From positions 1-9,709 of the forward strand of contig CANRIY010000059.1 of NCBI GenBank assembly GCA_947630775.1: 9,709 nt of DNA, written 5' to 3'. The position numbers and the translations under genes are program-made. Below the pieces are notes generated by a model. That model made no database searches, was not told where the DNA came from, and saw nothing but the letters and a program-made list of their open reading frames with translations. The DNA comes from an uncultured Clostridia bacterium. Its GTDB lineage: Bacteria; Bacillota; Clostridia; Christensenellales; Borkfalkiaceae. Positions 1 through 5,713 of this stretch are shown here, one piece after another (position 1 is the first letter of the stretch; each line of letters begins with the position of its first letter).

Positions 1-3
1 TTT

Positions 4-44
4 CTCCTTTCTTTTATTCTACCATACCTCTGTCTTTTTGTCAT
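4..44 (-). promoter_or_regulatory. Leftward promoter and RBS for a gene beyond the left edge
   Basis: On the minus strand there is an ATGACA -35 (39-44), a 17-base spacer and a TAGAAT -10 (16-21). A TGG just before the -10 makes it an extended -10. A GGAG ribosome binding site (4-7) follows at once, so the start codon should lie just outside the window and the leader would be very short. The ten bases ending in the -10 closely match those of the mntP promoter. The gene itself is not visible. Confidence 0.6.
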
Positions 45-119
45 TACCTTTTGTTCCAATTTCTCCGCCCCACGTTCACCTTGCTCGAAATGACAATATG
101 CTTGAAGGCGCGGGACACC

Positions 120-168
120 CCCTCAGTCACGCAAGGGCGCGCGACAGCTCCACTAAAAGGGGGCCAAG
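120..168 (+). repeat. Intergenic repeat module A, copy 1
   Basis: This 49-base stretch aligns with 3995-4045 at about 45 of 51 positions with two small gaps. Both begin CCCTCAGTC, pass through GCGCGACAGCTCC and CTAAAAGGGG, and end GCCAAG. Here the terminal hairpin is imperfect, whereas the other copy forms a clean 8-bp stem. It lies in DNA without a plausible gene, so I read it as a degenerate copy of a dispersed non-coding repeat. Confidence 0.7.
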
Positions 169-182
169 GGGGGATGTTCTTC

Positions 183-210
183 GGGATTCTTCGCTACGCT
201 CAGAATGACG
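183..210. repeat. Intergenic repeat module B (GAATCCC...CATTCTGAG type), copy 1
   Basis: Read on the minus strand this begins CGTCATTCTGAGC and ends GAAGAATCCC. The same frame of conserved ends occurs at 9633-9665 with a different centre, and a weaker CTCAGGATGACG match lies at 3758-3769. Such short imperfect palindromes recur in intergenic DNA of many gut Clostridia assemblies; that is recollection, not a search. The rest of 60-240 shows no coding signal. Confidence 0.55.
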
Positions 211-242
211 CGGGGGGCGGCGGGAACGGCGGATACAAGATA

Positions 243-267
243 AGAGGCGGAAAAAACTTCCGCCTCT
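243..267 (-). terminator. Terminator of the rubrerythrin operon
   Basis: A perfect 10-bp stem (AGAGGCGGAA at 243-252 with TTCCGCCTCT at 258-267) closes a 5-base loop and starts 4 bases after the stop codon of the last operon gene. Read leftwards it is followed by TATCTTGTAT, a mediocre U-tract. Read rightwards it is followed by GTTTTT, so it may work in both directions. Confidence 0.65.
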
Positions 268-271
268 GTTT

Positions 272-412
272 TTACAGGTCGTCCGCATCCTGCGTCGGCC
301 GCTCGGATTCATCTTCGGGAACTCCCGTGTAACTTCCGAGCACGTCGCAGGAATGCATATCCGCACCCTCTTTGAGGGATTTACTCCCCCGCTTGGGACG
401 TTTCTCCTTCAT
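272..412 (-). CDS. Small acidic-tailed conserved hypothetical protein (46 aa)
   Basis: This 46-residue protein has a basic first third (MKEKRPKRGSKSLK) and an acidic second half containing the segments CDVLGSYTG and PTQDADDL. I recall small clostridial hypothetical proteins with very similar GSYTG and DADDL ends, but their function is unknown to me. The ATG chosen overlaps the stop codon of the preceding 34-residue ORF (TGATG), which implies translational coupling. A weak AAGGA lies about 10 bases upstream. An in-frame ATG at residue 19 with GAGGG just before it is an alternative start giving a 28-residue protein. The frame is open further upstream to 556, but that extension would run across the rubrerythrin and peptide genes and is unlikely. 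There is no signal peptide, membrane segment or enzyme motif. It is third and last in the rubrerythrin operon and is followed by a hairpin terminator. Confidence 0.72.
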   Translation of the reverse strand: MKEKRPKRGSKSLKEGADMHSCDVLGSYTGVPEDESERPTQDADDL

Positions 413-516
413 CAGGAGCAGTCCTTGCTGTTGCTCTTCGCGTTCTTGGTGCTGCCGTTTTGCGCGTTTTTCGCGTTCTTGGTGCTGCCTTGCGATTTGT
501 TCTGGGTCTTTTTCAT
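412..516 (-). CDS. Lys/Asn/Ser-rich small peptide (34 aa) between rubrerythrin and the DADDL protein
   Basis: This short gene has an AAAAGGAG ribosome binding site about 5 bases before its ATG. Its start overlaps the rubrerythrin stop by ATGA, and its own TGA (doubled, TGATGA) overlaps the next start. The product is MKKTQNKSQG followed by two 11-residue units starting GSTKNAK, and ends SKDCS. It is strongly basic and rich in Asn, Lys, Ser and Gln, with no hydrophobic segment and one cysteine near the C terminus. I cannot assign a function. The composition suggests a disordered, nucleic-acid-binding or spore-type small protein, but that is only inference. The good ribosome binding site and the overlaps on both sides are the main evidence that it is real; its length alone would not be convincing. 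Confidence 0.65.
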   Translation of the reverse strand: MKKTQNKSQGSTKNAKNAQNGSTKNAKSNSKDCS

Positions 517-1109
517 AGATTCTCCTTTTTGAAGGGGAGATGAAGCTCGACTTCACCCTGTGACGCGCCGCAAAGCGGGCAGATGTTCCACGCTTCCTTG
601 GTCGTGTGCATATAGCCGCACTCGCCGCAGATCCACAGCATGGGGCGCTCCGCTTTGTAGAGGGAGCCGTCCTTGAACGCCTCGTAGAGGTAATTGAAGA
701 TGATCCTGTGATTCTCTTCGACTTTCGCTACCTGTTCGAATTTGAGCGCGATTTGCCCAAACCCCTCTTCTCTTGCGATCCGCGCGAATTCGGGGTACAG
801 ATTTTCCGCCTCATCCTGCTCGTCGATCGCCGCAAAGCGTAAATTTTCTTCGATCGTTCCCGCATGAAAGGGATAGCTCGCGTCAATATGAATATTGTCT
901 TGGCTGCCCGCATTCTGCAGAATCGTCTCGAAAAACACCTTCGCATGATTGGTTTCGTTCTTTGCGATCGTGCGGATGGTGTCCGCAAGGGTCTCGAACC
1001 CCTGCTTCATCGCCGCCTTTACCGTGAGTTGGTACCGCATGCCCGCCTGACATTCTCCCGCAAATCCTCTTGCGAGATTCAGATAGGTCTGCGTCTTGGT
1101 GAAATCCAT
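513..1109 (-). CDS. rbr: Rubrerythrin
   Basis: Rubrerythrin is a cytoplasmic non-haem diiron peroxidase that reduces hydrogen peroxide to water in anaerobes, with electrons passed through its rubredoxin-like domain. The N-terminal four-helix ferritin-like domain (about residues 1-145) shows all seven expected iron ligands: E19, E52 and H55 (ExxH), E97 and E100 (ExxE before LYPEF), and E131 and H134 (ExxH). The C-terminal rubredoxin-like domain has paired CxxC motifs at C161/C164 and C177/C180. At 198 residues it is of normal length. The ATG at 1109 follows GAGGAGG by about 6 bases. It is first in a three-gene unit, with its stop overlapping the start of a 34-residue peptide gene (ATGA). A peroxide-responsive control would be typical of the family, but I see no clear PerR operator upstream. 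Confidence 0.97.
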   Translation of the reverse strand: MDFTKTQTYLNLARGFAGECQAGMRYQLTVKAAMKQGFETLADTIRTIAKNETNHAKVFFETILQNAGSQDNIHIDASYPFHAGTIEENLRFAAIDEQDEAENLYPEFARIAREEGFGQIALKFEQVAKVEENHRIIFNYLYEAFKDGSLYKAERPMLWICGECGYMHTTKEAWNICPLCGASQGEVELHLPFKKENL

Positions 1110-1153
1110 GTTCGCCTCCTCTTCGCAAACTATTTTGGGCGGGAAAGCGGCGG

Positions 1154-1159
1154 ATTATA
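1154..1159 (-). promoter_or_regulatory. Possible -10 box of the rubrerythrin operon
   Basis: A perfect TATAAT on the minus strand lies 45 bases upstream of the rubrerythrin start. No good -35 is found 16-18 bases further upstream; the nearest similarity, CTGTCA, is about 23 bases away. The promoter may therefore depend on an activator, or this box may be fortuitous. It sits back to back with the rightward promoter at 1182-1210. Confidence 0.4.
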
Positions 1160-1181
1160 CGCGCGGCAGGATTTTCCTCTC

Positions 1182-1210
1182 TTGACAGTTCCCCTTTTCG
1201 GGGGTATAAT
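1182..1210 (+). promoter_or_regulatory. Perfect consensus sigma-A promoter of the 1231-2253 gene
   Basis: TTGACA (1182-1187) and TATAAT (1205-1210) are separated by exactly 17 bases. The start of transcription should fall near 1217, giving a leader of only about 14 bases that is little more than the AAAGGA ribosome binding site (1218-1223). The spacer contains CCCC-TTTTC-GGGG (1191-1203), a small dyad that could be an operator or could be chance. Confidence 0.85.
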
Positions 1211-1230
1211 AAAGAAAAAAGGAAATCGGT

Positions 1231-2253
1231 ATGAAAAAACGATCGCGTGCGGCCAAGGCCGTACTCTGGACGCTCATCGCGCTATTTTCGGCGGCCGCCG
1301 TCTTTCTCGGCGTGTGGTGGTTCGGCTTCACCTTCCCCGCGTTCGACAGCGTCGCGGAAAGGGAACAGCAGATCCCCGGGCTCGATTCGGGTCTCTCCCC
1401 GCAGGGGCTCTGCGCCCTGCCCGACGGCGGGCCGTACGCATTCGCCATGAGCGGGTACATCTCGGGCGAGCCTTCCCGCGTCTACCTCATCCCCGCCGAC
1501 CGTGTCGCGAGCGATATCAAACAGGCGGAACGCTTCGTCACCTTCACCGAGGGGGGCAAGGACATCGAGACCCACTTCGGCGGCGTGGCCTGTTCGGAGA
1601 ATTACATGTATATTGCGAGCGGGAAGAAGGTCATCCGTATCTCCCTCGGCAAAATTCTTGACGCAAACAATGGCGCGGCGGTGGAGATCGACGACTTCTT
1701 CGAGACGGACTTCCGTAGCAACGCCTACTGCTATATCTTCGACGGCGTCCTCTATGTGGGGGAATTTTACCGCCCCGAAAACTATGAGACGGACCCCTCC
1801 CATCACATGGACGTCGGCGGGACGGCCAACCATGCCCTCGTGTATGCCTATCCCATGGACGAAGAAAAGACGGGCGGGATCGCGGACATGGTGCCGTCAA
1901 AAGTCATCTCCGTGTGTGACGAAGTGCAGGGCATCGCCCTCGACGGACAGGCCATCTATCTCTCCTGCTCCTACGGTCTGCCCGCTTCCCGCCTCAAAAT
2001 ATACGAAAACCGCCTCGGCGCGGAGACGGCTGAAACATTTACAGTGGGAGGGCGACAGGTTCCCCTCTACAAATTGGCGGACAGAAATGCAGACCTCACG
2101 ATGCCTTGCATGAGCGAGGAGATCTGCCTCAAAGACGGGAAGCTGTACATCCTCTTCGAGTCGATGAGCAAGCAATACCGCTGGGTCGTACATAACAGGA
2201 TCTCTGTGCTGATGTCCATCAAAGATCCCTTCGCCCTGCGCACTCAGGACTGA
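1231..2253 (+). CDS. Membrane-anchored extracytoplasmic protein, probable beta-propeller, unknown function
   Basis: The 340-residue product begins with a basic stretch (MKKRSRAAK) and one hydrophobic segment (about residues 10-35, ending VWWFGF), which is typical of an N-terminal signal anchor. The remainder is soluble and should lie outside the cytoplasmic membrane. It has recurring short beta-strand-like units such as PQGLCALPDG, GVACSENYMYIASG, YCYIFDGVLYVGEF, VQGIALDGQAIYLSCS and EEICLKDGKLYILFES. These look like blades of a propeller that monitors or binds a ligand. A histidine pair (SHHMD) and conserved-looking YRPENYE and SEEI segments might form a site. No enzyme motif or lipobox is recognisable. 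It stands alone, with its own perfect promoter, an AAAGGA ribosome binding site 7 bases before the ATG, and a terminator just downstream. The fold is inferred and the function is unknown. Confidence 0.85.
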   Translation: MKKRSRAAKAVLWTLIALFSAAAVFLGVWWFGFTFPAFDSVAEREQQIPGLDSGLSPQGLCALPDGGPYAFAMSGYISGEPSRVYLIPADRVASDIKQAERFVTFTEGGKDIETHFGGVACSENYMYIASGKKVIRISLGKILDANNGAAVEIDDFFETDFRSNAYCYIFDGVLYVGEFYRPENYETDPSHHMDVGGTANHALVYAYPMDEEKTGGIADMVPSKVISVCDEVQGIALDGQAIYLSCSYGLPASRLKIYENRLGAETAETFTVGGRQVPLYKLADRNADLTMPCMSEEICLKDGKLYILFESMSKQYRWVVHNRISVLMSIKDPFALRTQD

Positions 2254-2261
2254 GTGTTCGC

Positions 2262-3644
2262 TCAGACAGTCTCTTCCGGTCCCGCTTCGGCGGGATCTTT
2301 TGTTTGCGCTCTTTGGGGCGGGACTTCCTCGATCATCTTATCGAGCATGAACTCGTAGATCGGCTCGGTATGGAACACCGCGCCCATAAAGTAGGACACC
2401 GCGGCGCAGATGACGGCGGGCAGAAGGAAGGAAAAGCTCCCCGTGAGTTCCACCGTCATGATGATCCCCGTGATGGGCGCCCGCACGACCGTCATGAAGA
2501 AGGTCGTCATCGAGAGTGCGACAAGGAGCCCCGAAAGCGTCGGATCCATGCCCATCTTCACAAAGAGAAGGGAGAGAAGTTTTCCGAGGATCGCCCCCAT
2601 CGCAAAGAAGGGTACCGAGGCGCAGGCGGGTAGCCGCATGCCCGTGTTGACGACGGTCGCAAGGAAGCGGACCGCAAAGAGCACCAGAAGAACTGTCCAC
2701 GGCGGCATGCCGAAGAGAGTGATCTCATCCGTCGCGAGCCCGAAGATGAGCTCTCTGCCGCTCCCCATCGCATACGCCGTAAAGAGCCCGAGCCCGCCCG
2801 CAAGGAGCATGGGGAAAATATATCTCCCGATCCCCTTCCAGAAGGTGATCTTCGCAAATAAGCGGTATACCCTGATGAAAACATGAAAGAAGCACACCGC
2901 CGCAAGGGAGACGATGAGCGCCGCAAGCAGCGTATAGGCGCAAAAGAGCAATCCCGCGTCCTGCGGAAAGGTAAATCCCGCAAGGAAGGGCCCGATCTCC
3001 ATGCCCATCAAATACAGCAAGAGATTGCGGAGAACGACGGCGATCGCCACCGAAGAAAAAGAGCAGACAAAGACTTCGGGCGTAAACTTCTTATGCGCTT
3101 CCTCATAGGCGAAGATGATGCCCGTGAGCGGCGCATTCAGCGCGACGGCAAGCCCTGCCGAGGCGCCGCTCGTGATGGCGTAGCGGCGGTCCGATTTCCT
3201 GAACAGCACGCCGTCCGTCATGTCCCCGCAGGCGCCGCCGATGAAGAGACTGGGTCCCTCGGATCCCCCCGAAAGCCCCAGAAAGACGAGGAAGAGCGAG
3301 GAAGCGAACATGCCCGGGAGGACTTCGTACCATTTGAAACGGTAGATCCCCTGCACCGCGCCTTCGACCTGCGAAAAGCCCGTGCCGCGCAGGGCAGGGA
3401 GGAATTTCAGAACGCCGCCGATGACGATCCCGCCGAGGAAGAGAGCGAGAAAGAGGAGCGGGATAAAGGCGGGACTACCACGGAAAAAGGCATAATATGA
3501 TTCGGAAAAGCGCTCTCCGCCTTCGAACAGGACGTTGAAAAGGGTGACGACAACGCCGGCGAACGATCCCGTGATCGCCCCCACGCCGATGATCTGGCCG
3601 TAGTATACCGCCTTATCGCTGAGTTTTTTGAGTTTCCGTTTCAT
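2262..3644 (-). CDS. CLC-family chloride channel or Cl-/H+ antiporter
   Basis: This is a 460-residue polytopic membrane protein of the CLC family, which moves chloride or related anions, often in exchange for protons. The gating glutamate lies in GGSEGPSLF (E129, the GREGP motif). The internal proton glutamate pair is kept after NAPLTGIIF (E181/E182), and the anion-site tyrosine appears in EPIYEFM (Y430). Two selectivity loops are diverged: GSGIP is G87-T-G-F-S91, and GxFxP is C341-A-S-V-P345. There are no C-terminal CBS domains; the protein ends about 25 residues after the last transmembrane region. I chose the ATG at 3644 because AAGGA lies 6 bases upstream and the sequence there is a normal basic N terminus. 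A longer open frame to 3731 would be translated from repeat DNA. It converges on the gene ending at 2253 with an 8-base gap. Antiport is inferred from the retained glutamates. Confidence 0.93.
   Translation of the reverse strand: MKRKLKKLSDKAVYYGQIIGVGAITGSFAGVVVTLFNVLFEGGERFSESYYAFFRGSPAFIPLLFLALFLGGIVIGGVLKFLPALRGTGFSQVEGAVQGIYRFKWYEVLPGMFASSLFLVFLGLSGGSEGPSLFIGGACGDMTDGVLFRKSDRRYAITSGASAGLAVALNAPLTGIIFAYEEAHKKFTPEVFVCSFSSVAIAVVLRNLLLYLMGMEIGPFLAGFTFPQDAGLLFCAYTLLAALIVSLAAVCFFHVFIRVYRLFAKITFWKGIGRYIFPMLLAGGLGLFTAYAMGSGRELIFGLATDEITLFGMPPWTVLLVLFAVRFLATVVNTGMRLPACASVPFFAMGAILGKLLSLLFVKMGMDPTLSGLLVALSMTTFFMTVVRAPITGIIMTVELTGSFSFLLPAVICAAVSYFMGAVFHTEPIYEFMLDKMIEEVPPQRAQTKDPAEAGPEETV
2278..2306 (+). 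terminator. Rho-independent terminator inside the 3' end of the CLC gene
   Basis: An 8-bp stem with one wobble pair (GGTCCCGC at 2278-2285 with GCGGGATC at 2290-2297) carries a stable TTCG tetraloop and is followed on the plus strand by TTTTGTTTG. It lies 25 bases beyond the stop codon of the rightward gene, but within the last codons of the leftward CLC gene. There is no U-tract in the leftward direction, so it should act on the rightward gene only. Confidence 0.85.
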
Positions 3645-3709
3645 GTGTTTCCTTGATATTTTTATGGACGTGAGGCGAAATGACGCCGCACCGTTGCCCA
3701 CCCCCCTAC

Positions 3710-3728
3710 CCCCCTCCTCGGGAGGGGG
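3710..3728. repeat. GC-rich hairpin upstream of the CLC gene
   Basis: CCCCCTCC (3710-3717) and GGAGGGGG (3721-3728) pair around a TCG loop, inside a longer run of C residues (3698-3714). It is the first of a series of hairpins extending to 4041. No U-tract follows in either direction, so it is not a standard terminator. Confidence 0.6.
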
Positions 3729-3786
3729 CATGTTCGGACTCCGTTCTTCCTCTCTAACTCAGGATGACGCCGCCCCGGCTCTTGCG

Positions 3787-4045
3787 TCCCCTCTTAGGGG
3801 AAAATTTTGCATTCTGCCAAAGATTGATAATCTTTGGCGCAAAATTTTCTTGGCATTTGCCCATATGTTTCGGGCAAATGCTGACCGCCCCGCCCGCACG
3901 TTCTTTTGTCGTCGAAGGGCGGCACGAGCGCCACAGGCACGAAGTTACGCGGGTCTCTACCCGCATGAGACAGTACCCGCGCAGCGGGGGATAGCCCTCA
4001 GTCGCGCAAGAACGGCGCGACAGCTCCCCTAAAAGGGGAGCCAAG
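3787..4045. repeat. Hairpin-dense intergenic element, including module A copy 2 (3995-4045)
   Basis: The gap 3645-4051 holds no gene I can support. It contains consecutive inverted repeats: 3787-3801 (6-bp stem), and 3801-3848 (outer AAAATTTTGC/GCAAAATTTT arms around a 10-bp stem with a GAT loop at 3816-3838). These are followed by 3853-3881 (10-bp stem, 9-base loop), 3949-3964 (6 bp), 3976-3988 (5 bp), 4002-4020 (6 bp) and 4023-4041 (8 bp, AAA loop). The last two form the module also seen degenerately at 120-168. The region looks like a composite of dispersed non-autonomous repeats or an unknown structured RNA. No transposase, terminal duplication or coding frame with a ribosome binding site is visible. 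The final hairpin begins about 10 bases after the ABC gene stop and might protect the mRNA 3' end. Confidence 0.65.
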
Positions 4046-4051
4046 AGAACT

Positions 4052-5713
4052 CTACGTGCGGTCGAATTGGGCCTCGTAGAGGGAGCGGTAGAAGCCGCCG
4101 TGCGCTAAGAGCTCCCCGTGTGTGCCCCGCTCAATGATGTTCCCGTCCTTCATCACGAGAATCAGGTCGGCATTCTCAATCGTCGAAAGTCTGTGGGCGA
4201 CGACGAAGCTCGTCTTTCCTTCCATGAGTTTTGCGAAAGCGTCCTGCACCAATCTCTCCGTACGGGTGTCGATATTACTCGTCGCCTCGTCCAAAATGAG
4301 CATGGTCGGGTGGCAGAGCATGACCCGCGCGATGCACAGAAGCTGTTTTTGCCCTTCGGAGAGGCTTCCCTCTTCGCCGAGGACGGTATCGTACCCTTGC
4401 GGGAGCCGCAGAATGAACCCGTGCGCGTGGGCGGCGCGTGCCGCGGCGATCATCTCCTCTTCGCTTGCGGAAGGGTCCCCCATACAGAGGTTTTCCCGCA
4501 CGGTCGCGGTCTTCAGCCATGTCTCCTGAAGCACCATGCCGAAGTTCTCCCTCAGCGACTTCCGCGAGACGGTGCGGATGTCCGTTCCGTCCACATAGAT
4601 CGCCCCGTCATCGACGTCATAGAAGCGCATGAGCAGGTTGATGAGCGTCGTTTTGCCGCAACCCGTGGGACCCACGATCGCGATCCGCTTGCCCGCCCCT
4701 GCCTCGAAATTCATATGTTCGATGAGCCGCCGCTCTTTGGAATAAGAGAACGAGACGTCTTCGACCTTCACGTTCCCCGCCGCCTTGCCGAGCGCGGGGA
4801 GTTCTTCGTCCGAAGACTGTTCTTCCTCGTCGATGAGCGCAAAAACGCGCGCCGCGCAGGCGAGGGCGTTCTGGAACTCCGCAATGACTTCCGAGATCTC
4901 GTTGAAGGGCTTGGTGTATTGGTTGGAGTAGGACAAAAAGGTCGTCAGATTCCCCGCCGTAAAGGGAGCCGCGGTGCCCGCCGTCGAAATCGCAAGGAGC
5001 GCCCCGACGAGGGCGACCAGCGCATACACGACGGAGTTCACAAACCGCGTGACGGGGTTCGTCGTCGAGGAGAGGAAGAGCGCGGAGAGGGACTTTTTGC
5101 GCAAATTTTCGTTGAGATCCGAAAAGATCTCCTCGTTGGCTTCCTCGTGGGTGTACGCCTTGACGACTTTGAGCCCCGCGATCATCTCGTCCGCAAAGGC
5201 CGTCTGCTTTGCACGCGCCTCCGCCTGTTCGCGGAACATCTTATAGGTGCGCGAGGCGATGAACTTCGCCGCAAAGAGGGAGAGCGGCGTGACGAGGAGC
5301 ACGACGAGGGCGACTTCCCACCGCATGACGAACATGATGACGAGCACGCCCGAGATCTCGCCGTAGGCGCGGTTGTCGATATATTTGAGGGGAAGGGAGC
5401 CGATCTTGCGGAAGGCGTCTCTTCTGAGAGAGGCGAGGACGTGATAGGCGACCCTGTTGTTCGAGAGGGAGAGGATGAACTGCCCCGCCGCCGCGGAGGC
5501 GATGCAGATCCCCAAAATGACGAACTGGCGGTAGAGATAGGCAAAATCGACGTTGTCTTTGCCGAGAATGCCGTCGATCGCCCTTCCGACAAAGAAGGGC
5601 GCCATGAGCTGCCCCGCGACCGAGACGACCGCCGCCACTACCGTGAGAAGGAGCCACGGCGTATAGGGCTTCAGCCTTGCAAGGATCTTTTTGAGGGTGG
5701 ATGTGCGCGTCAT
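4052..5713 (-). CDS. ABC exporter half-transporter, consensus-site subunit, with an apparent ~30-residue deletion in its membrane domain
   Basis: This 553-residue subunit has an N-terminal membrane domain (about 1-290) and a C-terminal ATPase domain. The ATPase shows Walker A GPTGCGKT (348-355), Q-loop Q396, a non-canonical signature LSEGQ (451-455), Walker B ILDE with catalytic E476, and H-loop H507. It is expected to pair with the subunit encoded at 5710-7416 as a heterodimeric multidrug or lipid exporter in the inner membrane. The start overlaps the previous stop (ATGA), and a GGGAGGG ribosome binding site precedes it. In the membrane domain, the usual cytoplasmic helix after TM2 and the first half of TM3 are missing. 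The sequence jumps at residue ~120 from YGEI directly to SGVLVIMF, where relatives, and the partner at residues ~111-140, have about 30 more residues with an SDV/ND motif. The reading frame is intact. The family call is firm; function is doubtful because of the gap. Confidence 0.95.
   Translation of the reverse strand: MTRTSTLKKILARLKPYTPWLLLTVVAAVVSVAGQLMAPFFVGRAIDGILGKDNVDFAYLYRQFVILGICIASAAAGQFILSLSNNRVAYHVLASLRRDAFRKIGSLPLKYIDNRAYGEISGVLVIMFVMRWEVALVVLLVTPLSLFAAKFIASRTYKMFREQAEARAKQTAFADEMIAGLKVVKAYTHEEANEEIFSDLNENLRKKSLSALFLSSTTNPVTRFVNSVVYALVALVGALLAISTAGTAAPFTAGNLTTFLSYSNQYTKPFNEISEVIAEFQNALACAARVFALIDEEEQSSDEELPALGKAAGNVKVEDVSFSYSKERRLIEHMNFEAGAGKRIAIVGPTGCGKTTLINLLMRFYDVDDGAIYVDGTDIRTVSRKSLRENFGMVLQETWLKTATVRENLCMGDPSASEEEMIAAARAAHAHGFILRLPQGYDTVLGEEGSLSEGQKQLLCIARVMLCHPTMLILDEATSNIDTRTERLVQDAFAKLMEGKTSFVVAHRLSTIENADLILVMKDGNIIERGTHGELLAHGGFYRSLYEAQFDRT

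Noticed and set aside
413..556. N-terminal extension of the 46-residue protein to 94 residues
   Set aside because: It would cover the 34-residue gene and the end of rubrerythrin in another frame; its Gln/Arg-rich sequence is the shifted reading of the 33-base repeat.
864..1661. Rightward 265-codon frame across rubrerythrin and the next gene
   Set aside because: It spans a divergent promoter region and overlaps two well-supported genes; the translation has no recognisable pattern.
3645..3731. N-terminal extension of the CLC protein by 29 residues
   Set aside because: The extension is translated from C-rich repeat DNA, and a good ribosome binding site precedes the internal ATG at 3644.
3645..3760. 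Fluoride riboswitch upstream of the CLC gene
   Set aside because: CLC genes can be fluoride-controlled, but no conserved fluoride-aptamer sequence is present and the region is repeat DNA.
3628..4032. Possible gene of 134 codons (plus) or 96 codons (minus, 3754-4044) in the intergenic gap
   Set aside because: The frames run straight through the inverted repeats, lack ribosome binding sites and translate to Arg/Ala-rich sequence; the repeats explain the DNA better.
4023..4041. Hairpin just after the ABC gene as a rho-independent terminator
   Set aside because: The 8-bp stem is good, but no U-tract follows on the minus strand; it is better explained as part of repeat module A.
3787..4045. CRISPR array
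   Set aside because: The stems differ from one another and there are no regularly spaced identical direct repeats, spacers or cas genes.
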